Shown: positions 27,402 through 35,143 of the stretch, in pieces
Layout: each line of letters begins with the position of its first letter
How positions within the stretch are numbered: position 1 is the first letter of the stretch
Origin: Legionella sp.
GTDB lineage: Bacteria; Pseudomonadota; Gammaproteobacteria; Legionellales; Legionellaceae
Assembly (NCBI GenBank): GCA_030680075.1
Contig: JAUXWR010000309.1
Location: 1-42,614, forward strand
Direction of reading: 5' to 3'
Length of the DNA stretch: 42,614 nucleotides
The notes under the pieces: model-generated
Told to the model about the DNA's origin: nothing
The model's input: only the letters and a program-made list of their open reading frames with translations
Databases searched by the model: none
Position numbers and translations under genes: made by a program

Positions 27402-28667
27402 ATGAAAGAACGTTACAGTGGTATGACAACTCGTTTTTTACGAGAAGACGAACGGCTTTTCTCGACTATGGAAGAAACACTTCCCTTGGTCATTGAGCCT
27501 GTTGATAATAGTTGGGATGCAAATGCCTTACAGGCTTTTCTCACTAATAATTCAAAAGCTATTCTCGATGATATCGCAACCTATGGCGCGGTGTTGTTGC
27601 GCGGTTTTACAGTTGGCTCTACAAAAGAATTCGAACAGACTGTCTTATCCATTCAGGGAATGCGGGGGATGAGTCATTTATTTATGTCAGAGCCAGGGCG
27701 CCATCTCGTTGATGGGTTAGACTATGTTTTTCATACTAATAGCAAGATTAAAACCGGTGGCACTTTGCATTTGGGGGGATTTCATAATGAAAATTATTAT
27801 TCGCCCGATGTTCCTTCTTATATTTCGTTTTTTTGTTTAAGTCCCGCAAAGTCAGGAGGCGAGACGGGTTTGATTAACATGGGGCGGGTGTATGAAAAAC
27901 TTGATGCCTCTCTCAAAGAGCAGTTAGAAAAAAATCCTTTTTTTGTCTCAAAATGGCCTCTAGCTGTAATTGCCAATCGGTATAAAATTAGCCTGGAAGA
28001 TGCCCAAAAAGCCTGTGTTGAATTTGGGCTTAATCTTGAAGAGAATAACCATGTTGTTATGCATAAGCCTAATGTGTTTAAGCACCCGGTAACGGGTGAA
28101 AATATTATCCAGGCAAATTTATGTGCAGAATTACCGGCGCTTAACGATGGTATTTTAACGCATTTTACTCGTCATTATACGGGATGGAATTGGATGGTTC
28201 ATAAAGCTGCATGGACATTTCTTGGCTATCAGAGGCTTCGCAAATATTCTTTAATGTTGCCTGAGCTGATTCGTCATCCGGTACGATTTTTTAGAATGCA
28301 AAAATTAATTAAACAGCGGATAAGTCAGTATAACAGTAGTCCATACCCGCGTATCAAAAGTGTTTTTAAGCCAGAAGATATTCAAAAGCTTGCGGCATTA
28401 ATGCATGAAAGTTACGCCTCTTTTCTCTGGAAAAAAGGGGACGTTCTCCTTATTGATAACTTGCAAATAGCGCATGCCGGAATGCCTGGTAAAACCTGCA
28501 AAAAATTTCCAAGGACTATTCGAGCCATGTTATGCAATCCCTTTAAGATATCCTATTCAAAGACCGCGCCCGGGTTGCAGCACACGGAAAATTTATTGGA
28601 TGCAACATTAGGTGAAATCATGCAGGAGATTAGCGATAAGAGCAAAGAACTGAGCCACATCAGCTAA
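27402..28667 (+). CDS. SyrP/TauD-like Fe(II)/2-oxoglutarate-dependent dioxygenase
   Basis: A 421-aa TauD/TfdA-fold enzyme resembling SyrP of syringomycin biosynthesis, which hydroxylates a carrier-bound aspartyl residue. The iron-binding triad is visible as H128 and E130 in GFHNENYYS and a distal His near 358 in DNLQIAHAG. The 2-oxoglutarate-binding Arg is likely in RTIRAML near 374. The gene starts 9 nt after the halogenase stop. Its Shine-Dalgarno AAGG overlaps that stop (TAAGG), so the two are co-transcribed. Given the Asn-like first module of NRPS A, beta-hydroxylation of an Asn or Asp residue is a reasonable guess, but other residues are possible. It ends 10 bp from the convergent ankyrin gene. 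Confidence 0.88.
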   Translation: MKERYSGMTTRFLREDERLFSTMEETLPLVIEPVDNSWDANALQAFLTNNSKAILDDIATYGAVLLRGFTVGSTKEFEQTVLSIQGMRGMSHLFMSEPGRHLVDGLDYVFHTNSKIKTGGTLHLGGFHNENYYSPDVPSYISFFCLSPAKSGGETGLINMGRVYEKLDASLKEQLEKNPFFVSKWPLAVIANRYKISLEDAQKACVEFGLNLEENNHVVMHKPNVFKHPVTGENIIQANLCAELPALNDGILTHFTRHYTGWNWMVHKAAWTFLGYQRLRKYSLMLPELIRHPVRFFRMQKLIKQRISQYNSSPYPRIKSVFKPEDIQKLAALMHESYASFLWKKGDVLLIDNLQIAHAGMPGKTCKKFPRTIRAMLCNPFKISYSKTAPGLQHTENLLDATLGEIMQEISDKSKELSHIS

Positions 28668-28683
28668 CGATCGCAGCTCAGTT
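28648..28683. terminator. Stem-loop straddling the stops of two convergent genes
   Basis: AACTGAGC (28648-28655) and GCTCAGTT (28676-28683) form an 8-bp stem with a 20-nt loop that covers both the dioxygenase stop and the ankyrin-gene stop. In the minus direction it is followed by a moderately U-rich stretch (TTCTTTGCTCTT); in the plus direction there is no U tract. It is a weak candidate terminator, mainly for the ankyrin gene. Confidence 0.35.
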
Positions 28684-31386
28684 ATTAACACCCGCGTAGC
28701 GAAAATTTTCTACCAGATTGGCTATTTCAGATTCAAGATCAGCGATAAATTGAGTAAATCTGATTTTGGGTGAGAAAAATCCTGATAGTCTTGGTAAGAA
28801 TGAGACCTCTAAAAAAGGCTTAGCGATAGCTATTGCCTCATTACATTGCCTTATAAAATCTGCATTTCTCTCAATAGTATTAGCACGACTGAAAATATAA
28901 TTCATTTTTGCAACCATGAGCTGTTTCACTAATAGTTTGGCAGTCCTGGCGGCTTCATTATAACTTGCATTGTTCACGGCTTTTTTTTCAAGTTCATGTG
29001 CTTTGTCGTGAAAAACTTTTATATGTGTATCGAAATTAAAAAAATCTTGCATTTCCTGATTGGCATTGACGAAATCTTTTTCGTCTATATCAAGTAAATT
29101 TAATACGTCAGGCAAAAAATCGGGTTGTTCGACCGCTACATAAATCAATATGCTCTCATAAATTCCTCCTTCCACATTTTTCAAAAATTCTTTTTGTTCA
29201 TCAAAACTTAGTGTAAAGAGGGCTGTGAGAAGTAAAGGCTTGATGAACTCCGGATTGTAATAGATGGCTTGATCAAGAGCATTATTTCCCTTTTCCGTTC
29301 GGCATTTAATATCAGCTCCATTGGCGAGCAGGTAATTCATCACTCGGCCCTGCCCATGTCTGACGGTGTATTGAAGGATTGTATTGCCCCCGGAACCCCT
29401 CGTGTCAATACCCAACCCGCTGGCTAATAATAATTTTACCGTATTAAGGTGACCATTCTGAGCGGCCTTGTGTACAGCGTATGTATTGTGGATGGTATGC
29501 GCATGAATATTGGCGCCCATTTCCAGTAGCTGAGTTATCACATTATTATTACCTGCTTTGGCAGCCAACAGCAGAGCTGTTTCACCGTTGTGATTTTGTG
29601 CATCCAGCGTTTCCTGACACACTAATGCATATCGCTTCTCTTTTAGTAGGTTAAGTAAGTTATTAAGAAGAAAGGGGTGCTGGGCTGCAGCAAATAATAA
29701 AATACTTTGATGAATCCCATCTTCCACATTATGGAGTAACTCTTTTTGCTCCTGAAGATTAAGTGTTATTGCTTTAAGGAGGATAGGGGCTATCAATTCG
29801 GGATGATAGTTAATTGCCAAGTTCAGAGCATTATTACCGCGGTTATTAAGACGAACAATGCTTGCCCCATTTCTAAACAGCAACTTCATTATTTTTTTTT
29901 GTCCATACCTGATAGCAAAATGAAGGGCTGTATTACCTTGGTCATTAGTAGCCTCAATTTCGGCTCCATATTTTAATAATGTTTGTACAATGGTTTTATA
30001 ACCCTTCGAACTTGCGGCTTGCAATGGCGTCGTTTTTTTATCATTAGGTGCATCAACAGGTGCTCCTGCCATTAATAACAAGCTAACGCTCTCTTCAGCT
30101 CCATGCCATGCTGCAAAGATTAGTGCTGAACTACCTCTTGGATCAAATTGTGCATTAATTGCCTGTTTTTTTTCTTCATCAGTCAAAAGGTGGAAAAATT
30201 CAGGCAAAGCAGATGGGTAGTGTTCCAGGAAATACAGCAGCGCATTTTTTTCAGGCTCAAAATTGAAAATTTCTCGTCGTTTGGCCTCGCCCAATGAGAA
30301 GATAGGAGCCATTATTTTTGGAATAACACTCCCCGCATTTAACATGAGTGGAGTGGAACTTTTTGCCGCTAATAAAAAAGCCTGTCTTTTTCTATTAACG
30401 TCCAATTTAAGTTGGGGGAATATGGATTGAGCACTGGTATATTTAGTGATGACAGGTGCAAGATCTTTAGCGATGAGTTCAACACAAAATTTTGCACCAC
30501 GGTAATTTTCCTCATCAGGGCGCATTAATCGACCCAAGCTATCTTCAAGTGTCGGAAATTGGCGGTAAAGCAGCAGTTTTTGCTTTGGCGGTAATGTTTC
30601 CCAGTACTCACAAAATTGAAAAATTCCTTCATTAGCGGCGGCTCCGGCGTTGAAATCTTCACCGGAAACCTTTTCTCCTCCAGCTATTAACGCAGTATTC
30701 AATCGCGTTAAGTGAGCACCAAAGTCGTTGCCTACAAGGCGATGAGTGTTGAACTTCATTAATGCGTTATAATATTTTTTGAGGGCAACAGAGTGAGAGG
30801 ACACGCGCTCTATTTCAAAAGCAGATAACGCCGGGTAGTGATTATCTTTACTTACCACATGAAGAATTTCCCCGGTATCCGATACCAAGGCATTTTGTAA
30901 ACACTTATCGAGAGGAATAAAGAGTTCATCATCATCTGAGAGTATAAATTCATGTAGTTGCCAATGGTGAATGTTCTGCTCATAGATATCTTGATGGGCT
31001 TTTAACGTTGGCATAAGGAGAAAATAAGGACCGGTGTCAGGTGGTAAGTCATCAAGTTCTTTTTTATTCGCAGGCAGTGGCGAGAGCGCATGCGCGAGAT
31101 CAAGATAAAGTTGATTGGTGAGATTTGAAGGATTTTTTGTGTAGGAAACAAAACTATCGCGGCGTATTCTTTCCCACCGATGGTTAAATAAAACAATCAG
31201 ATTCTGGTGAATTTCTTCTAAATTAATATCACTATTAAGACAGATCTCCAGTTCATTAAGAGCCAGATGATTTTCAAATTTAATCAGCTTAACTGTAGTG
31301 TTTGTTGCTAGCTTTATGTTAAGTAGATACCGGCAAGATTGGATTTGTTGAAGAAAGCGTTGTTTTTCTTGGGCAGAAATAGTCAT
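28678..31386 (-). CDS. Large ankyrin-repeat protein, candidate Dot/Icm effector
   Basis: A 902-aa protein with no signal peptide. The N-terminal ~400 residues resemble nothing I recognise. Ankyrin repeats start near 417 (GSSALIFAAWHGAEESVSLL) and continue near 452, 485 and 515; a second block starts near 599 and continues near 635, 665 and 699. Each block ends in the same non-ankyrin helical segment: QKELLHNVEDGIHQSILLFA near 552 and QKEFLKNVEGGIYESILIYV near 735. A ~183-aa unit has therefore been duplicated. The C-terminal ~130 residues are charged, mostly helical, and again unrecognised. Ankyrin proteins of this kind are frequent Legionella type IV effectors that bind host proteins; secretion here is an inference from family and genus. 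The start has only a weak ribosome site (AAAG). GC-poor runs and long poly-T/A stretches in the coding DNA contrast with the neighbouring dioxygenase. Confidence 0.88.
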   Translation of the reverse strand: MTISAQEKQRFLQQIQSCRYLLNIKLATNTTVKLIKFENHLALNELEICLNSDINLEEIHQNLIVLFNHRWERIRRDSFVSYTKNPSNLTNQLYLDLAHALSPLPANKKELDDLPPDTGPYFLLMPTLKAHQDIYEQNIHHWQLHEFILSDDDELFIPLDKCLQNALVSDTGEILHVVSKDNHYPALSAFEIERVSSHSVALKKYYNALMKFNTHRLVGNDFGAHLTRLNTALIAGGEKVSGEDFNAGAAANEGIFQFCEYWETLPPKQKLLLYRQFPTLEDSLGRLMRPDEENYRGAKFCVELIAKDLAPVITKYTSAQSIFPQLKLDVNRKRQAFLLAAKSSTPLMLNAGSVIPKIMAPIFSLGEAKRREIFNFEPEKNALLYFLEHYPSALPEFFHLLTDEEKKQAINAQFDPRGSSALIFAAWHGAEESVSLLLMAGAPVDAPNDKKTTPLQAASSKGYKTIVQTLLKYGAEIEATNDQGNTALHFAIRYGQKKIMKLLFRNGASIVRLNNRGNNALNLAINYHPELIAPILLKAITLNLQEQKELLHNVEDGIHQSILLFAAAQHPFLLNNLLNLLKEKRYALVCQETLDAQNHNGETALLLAAKAGNNNVITQLLEMGANIHAHTIHNTYAVHKAAQNGHLNTVKLLLASGLGIDTRGSGGNTILQYTVRHGQGRVMNYLLANGADIKCRTEKGNNALDQAIYYNPEFIKPLLLTALFTLSFDEQKEFLKNVEGGIYESILIYVAVEQPDFLPDVLNLLDIDEKDFVNANQEMQDFFNFDTHIKVFHDKAHELEKKAVNNASYNEAARTAKLLVKQLMVAKMNYIFSRANTIERNADFIRQCNEAIAIAKPFLEVSFLPRLSGFFSPKIRFTQFIADLESEIANLVENFRYAGVNN

Positions 31387-31641
31387 AGTACTTTAAGTCC
31401 GTATAAAGATTTTCGTTAATTCTGGCTAGAGTTTGGTGAACCTTAACTGCTACCTTGCAGGGATTGTTCAGAGTGAACAATCTCGGCTTTAAACTTTGAG
31501 TTGTTGTGCGGATTTGATTTTCTATTTAGAAAAGTCCGACCGCATTTCATGGTAATGAAACAGGACGTGTTAGTAAAGCCAGTAAATATACCCAATGGCA
31601 ATTTTCTATACGAAGGCCACGTCCCAAAGAGTGATGCCGGC
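31387..31641. other. Hairpin-rich intergenic region, no supported gene
   Basis: This 255-bp gap holds three inverted repeats: a perfect 9-bp dyad at 31462-31482, an imperfect hairpin at 31507-31544 (arms TGCGG/CCGCA and TTTTCT/AGAAAA), and GCCGG/CCGGC at 31636-31651, which overlaps the cupin stop. Short open frames on both strands lack ribosome sites and recognisable products. It may include the upstream region of the ankyrin gene plus relics of something else. Confidence 0.5.
31462..31482. promoter_or_regulatory. Perfect 9-bp dyad upstream of the ankyrin gene
   Basis: GATTGTTCA and TGAACAATC are exact inverted copies separated by 3 nt, 76-96 bp upstream of the ankyrin gene start. The size and symmetry suit a dimeric repressor or activator site. 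It could equally form an RNA hairpin; no U tract follows on either strand. Confidence 0.4.
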
Positions 31642-32031
31642 TTAAACCGGCTCTCTCACTCTATCTCCCTGAATATCAGCTAATGAATTACATTCAAAAA
31701 TAATGATATCAGTCAGGGCGCGAACAGCGTGAGTTACCCTGGGTTGCACTTCAATTTGTGCGGGGGATTCTATCGTTTGGGTGAATTTTTCACCGTTAGT
31801 TATATCCCTGTATTCAAATTCGATTTTTCCCTCAATAAGAAGGAAAATTTTAGGAGACGTGCCTTGATTTTTTCCTTCATGGTAAGTATTACCAGAAAGA
31901 GAGCCGGCTTTTCTTGTTATAAAAACAAAATCAGACTGTTTGCGCGATAAAAAAAATTCAGCGGTAATCCCTCTTTCATCTTCTCCAATAATATTAAACG
32001 ATTTAACCTGCACTAATTCTTTATTATCCAT
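31642..32031 (-). CDS. Small cupin-fold protein
   Basis: A 129-aa single-domain protein with the glycine- and beta-rich layout of a cupin: SGNTYHEGKNQGTSPKIFLL in the first conserved block, then LIEGKIEFEYRD, and a second block with VQPRVTHAVRAL. The histidines (YHEG and THAV) could bind a metal. It resembles stand-alone cupins, some of which act on nucleotide sugars, but I cannot assign a reaction. The start is ATG at 32031 because AAGG lies 10 nt upstream; the in-frame GTG at 32043 sits directly against that AAGG and is less likely. It is divergent from murJ by 116 bp, and a GCCGG stem-loop overlaps its stop codon. Confidence 0.65.
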   Translation of the reverse strand: MDNKELVQVKSFNIIGEDERGITAEFFLSRKQSDFVFITRKAGSLSGNTYHEGKNQGTSPKIFLLIEGKIEFEYRDITNGEKFTQTIESPAQIEVQPRVTHAVRALTDIIIFECNSLADIQGDRVREPV

Positions 32032-32147
32032 TATGAAGTTCACCTTAAAATTAATGAGAAGGGGAATTTATCATAAAGGCAAATAAAACTCGCGAAATCA
32101 ATAGTGAAAGGTATATTATAGGTAATTCCTGGTTAAAAACACTTACT

Positions 32148-33719
32148 ATGTCTGTGACTGAAATAATGATTCCCAAGCGTCAAAGCCTGCTTCGCTCAAC
32201 ATCACTGGTCTCGCTGATGACGTTTTTGTCCCGAATGACAGGCTTTGCGCGTGACATGGTAATTGCGCAATTATTTGGCGCAGGGGCGGGGATGGACGCC
32301 TTTTTTGTGGCCTTTAGAATTCCCAATTTTATGCGACGCCTGTTTGCAGAAGGCGCTTTTTCGCAAGCTTTTGTACCGGTTCTAGCTGAATATCAACAAA
32401 CACAATCCCATCAGGATGTTCGTTCGTTTATTGCACGTGTAGCGGGAAAATTAAGTACCGTGCTCTCCATTGTGACAGCTATCGGTATGATAGCCACCCC
32501 GGTTTTCATTTTTATTTTTGCACCGGGTTTTGGCGAAGATAGCACTCGTACTTTGCTCGCGACAGAAATGCTGCGCATAACCTTCCCTTATCTGATGTTA
32601 ATATCGCTAACTGCAATGGCTGGCGCTGTTTTAAACACCTATGGTTATTTTGGTGTGCCGGCTATCACCCCGGTATTATTAAATGCTTCAATGATCCTGG
32701 CTGCCTTGTATTTAAGTCCTTATTTTAATCACCCTGTGGTTGGGCTTGCCTGGGGGGTGTTAATTGCAGGAATTGTTCAGTTTCTATTTCAATTGCCCTT
32801 CCTCTGGCAGCGTAAGTTACTTGTTAAACCTCGACGTGCTCGTGGGGACGCCGGGGTTAAAAAGGTAATGAAATTGATGATCCCGGCATTATTTGGTGTC
32901 TCCATTGCTCAACTAAATCTAATGGTTGATTCGATTTTTGCCTCATTTTTGCAAGTGGGAAGCGTGTCATGGTTATATTTTACAGACCGCTTGACGGATT
33001 TCCCACTCGGCGTTTTTGGCGTGGCCATTGCGACCGTTATTTTGCCTCATCTCTCTCGTCGTCATGCTGATCAAAACGATGGGAAATTTTCTCACGCCCT
33101 TGATTGGGGATTAAAATCATTATTATTGATTGGCGTGCCTGCGGGTGTTGGATTGGCATTTTTCTCCATGCCTCTGATTGCCTGCTGTTTTGCCTATGGC
33201 AAATTCTCGGTAACTGATTTAATCCAGACACAAAAAAGTCTTATCGCACTGTCCACAGGTGTTCCCGCTTTTATGATGGTTAAAGTGTTGGCCTCAGGTT
33301 TTTATGCGCGTCAGGATATTAAAACACCTGTTAAAATCGGGGCTTGGGCCATGCTTGCCAACAGTATTTTTTGTGCCCTTTTGATATGGCCCCTGGCACA
33401 TGCAGGTCTTGCCCTTGCTTCAGCTCTGGCCGGTTATATCAATTGTGGAATGTTATTATTTTTATTGATTCGACGAGATATCTATAAACCAGAAAAAGGC
33501 TGGATAAAATTTATTATTCAATTAGTGGTGGCTAATAGTCTCGTTGCATTTTATTTGTTTTGGACAGCCGGCTCGATTATGCATTGGCTGAGCCAGCCAC
33601 CTTTATGGCGGCTCGCCTTGCTGATGATGTATGTGTTTGGAGCTGTGGTAATTTATTTGCTGAGCCTGTATTCAATGGGAGTACGCATGGCACAGTTTCG
33701 AGGTTTAACAAAGGAGTAA
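32148..33719 (+). CDS. murJ: Lipid II flippase MurJ
   Basis: A 523-aa polytopic inner-membrane protein of the MOP superfamily that moves lipid II across the cytoplasmic membrane for peptidoglycan synthesis. The N-terminus has the family signature: SLVSLMTFLSRMTGFARDMV, followed by GMDAFFVAFRIPNFMRRLFA and GAFSQAFVPVL. About 14 hydrophobic segments follow, matching the family. The central conserved stretch LYFTDRLTDFPLGVFGVAIA is present. The ATG at 32148 lacks a strong Shine-Dalgarno; an in-frame ATG at 32166 is an alternative that would remove six residues. The aminopeptidase gene follows after 2 nt, so the two are likely co-transcribed. Confidence 0.95.
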   Translation: MSVTEIMIPKRQSLLRSTSLVSLMTFLSRMTGFARDMVIAQLFGAGAGMDAFFVAFRIPNFMRRLFAEGAFSQAFVPVLAEYQQTQSHQDVRSFIARVAGKLSTVLSIVTAIGMIATPVFIFIFAPGFGEDSTRTLLATEMLRITFPYLMLISLTAMAGAVLNTYGYFGVPAITPVLLNASMILAALYLSPYFNHPVVGLAWGVLIAGIVQFLFQLPFLWQRKLLVKPRRARGDAGVKKVMKLMIPALFGVSIAQLNLMVDSIFASFLQVGSVSWLYFTDRLTDFPLGVFGVAIATVILPHLSRRHADQNDGKFSHALDWGLKSLLLIGVPAGVGLAFFSMPLIACCFAYGKFSVTDLIQTQKSLIALSTGVPAFMMVKVLASGFYARQDIKTPVKIGAWAMLANSIFCALLIWPLAHAGLALASALAGYINCGMLLFLLIRRDIYKPEKGWIKFIIQLVVANSLVAFYLFWTAGSIMHWLSQPPLWRLALLMMYVFGAVVIYLLSLYSMGVRMAQFRGLTKE

Positions 33720-33721
33720 TC

Positions 33722-35095
33722 ATGCGTTCGGATTTATTTTACCAAACCGAGGCCTCTCAAGCTTTGCCTCTATTTTTAGTCACTAAAGCTCAATGGGAAA
33801 GCAAAGACTCATTTCTAACCGACACGGAACGTAATTTGTTAGCCACCCAGCAGTTTAAAGGAAAGCCTGGAGATATCGCTCTTATTACCGATGCTGAAGG
33901 CTTGCCAACGAAAGCTTGTATTGGCGCCGGTGACAATAATGAGGTGCTTGCAATCGCCCATGCCGCAACCCGTCTTCCAAAAGGAAATTATACGTTGCAG
34001 AAGGACGTATCCCACTTTGCTCTGGTGACGTGGGCTTTGGCTCAATACCGTTTTGATCATTATAAAAAGCATGAAATAACGCCGCGTGTGTTGACGTTGA
34101 CTTCTGATAAACTGGACGCCGTGAAAAGAGAAGCGGCTGCGATTTTTCTGGTGCGCGATTTAATTAATACGCCTGCAAATGCAATGGGGCCAAAAGAGTT
34201 ATCAGCCGTTATGGCCAACATGGCCAATGAATTTAATGCGGAATTTGAAGAGTGGGTGGGGGATGAGCTTTTAAAAGCCAATTTCCCGGCTATCCACACA
34301 GTAGGGCGCGCCGGCGCTAATGCTCCTCGTTTACTCTCGTTAAAATGGGGAAATGCTAATCATCCTCGAGTGACGCTGGTTGGGAAAGGTGTTTGTTTTG
34401 ATAGTGGCGGTCTTGATATTAAACCCTCAGCAGGCATGCGCTTGATGAAAAAGGACATGGGGGGAGCGGCGCAAGTTTTGGGGTTAGCACAGTTGCTCAT
34501 GAGTCAGCAATTACCGATTCAGTTGCACGTGTTAATTCCGGCGGTGGAAAATGTCATTGGTCCTGATGCCTTTAAACCGGGCGATATAATCACTATGCGA
34601 AACGGTTTGACCGTTGAAGTAGATAATACCGACGCAGAAGGGCGTCTTGTGTTGGCCGATGCATTGGTCAAAGCCTGTGAAGCGTCTCCTGAACCCGGGG
34701 TGATTTTTGACTTTGCAACTTTGACAGGAGCCGCTCGGGTCGCTGTGGGAACCGAAATTGCAGCCCTGTTTACCAATGATGATGACTTGGCAGCAGCCCT
34801 TGCAGAAGCCTCCAAAGAGGTTAACGACCCTATGTGGCGACTACCGTTATTCACCTCTTATGAGAGTATGCTTGATTCATCGGTTGCCGATATGGCTAAT
34901 GCCAGTTCATCCCCTTATGCCGGCGCGATAACGGCGGCTTTATTTCTAAAACGTTTTATTCCTGCCACCATTCCCTGGGCGCACTTTGACATTATGGCCT
35001 GGAATGTATCCAGCAAACCGGGTAAACCTGAGGGCGGAGAGGCCATGGGGATTAGGGCTATTGCTTATTATTTACAGAATAAATACGGCTCGTAA
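33722..35095 (+). CDS. Leucyl aminopeptidase, M17 family
   Basis: A 457-aa cytoplasmic dinuclear metalloaminopeptidase. The metal-binding and catalytic signatures are present: GKGVCFDSGGLDIKP near residue 222 with KKDMGGAA after it, and the family signature NTDAEGRLVLADAL near 302. The N-terminal domain is shorter than in E. coli PepA and closer to PepB-like members. An open frame extends upstream into murJ, but the true start is ATG 33722, which has AGGAG just upstream (AAAGGAGTAATC) and lies 2 nt after the murJ stop. Confidence 0.93.
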   Translation: MRSDLFYQTEASQALPLFLVTKAQWESKDSFLTDTERNLLATQQFKGKPGDIALITDAEGLPTKACIGAGDNNEVLAIAHAATRLPKGNYTLQKDVSHFALVTWALAQYRFDHYKKHEITPRVLTLTSDKLDAVKREAAAIFLVRDLINTPANAMGPKELSAVMANMANEFNAEFEEWVGDELLKANFPAIHTVGRAGANAPRLLSLKWGNANHPRVTLVGKGVCFDSGGLDIKPSAGMRLMKKDMGGAAQVLGLAQLLMSQQLPIQLHVLIPAVENVIGPDAFKPGDIITMRNGLTVEVDNTDAEGRLVLADALVKACEASPEPGVIFDFATLTGAARVAVGTEIAALFTNDDDLAAALAEASKEVNDPMWRLPLFTSYESMLDSSVADMANASSSPYAGAITAALFLKRFIPATIPWAHFDIMAWNVSSKPGKPEGGEAMGIRAIAYYLQNKYGS

Positions 35096-35143
35096 TAGGG
35101 ATGAAGTACCTGGAAAAAAGAATTAAGAATTTAAGGATAACCC

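Noticed and set aside
31501..31683. 60-codon plus-strand frame and minus-strand frames in the ankyrin-cupin gap, one faintly like a transposase N-terminus (KFKAEIV)
   Set aside because: There is no ribosome site, no terminal repeats and no downstream transposase sequence; the similarity is too short to support a mobile element.
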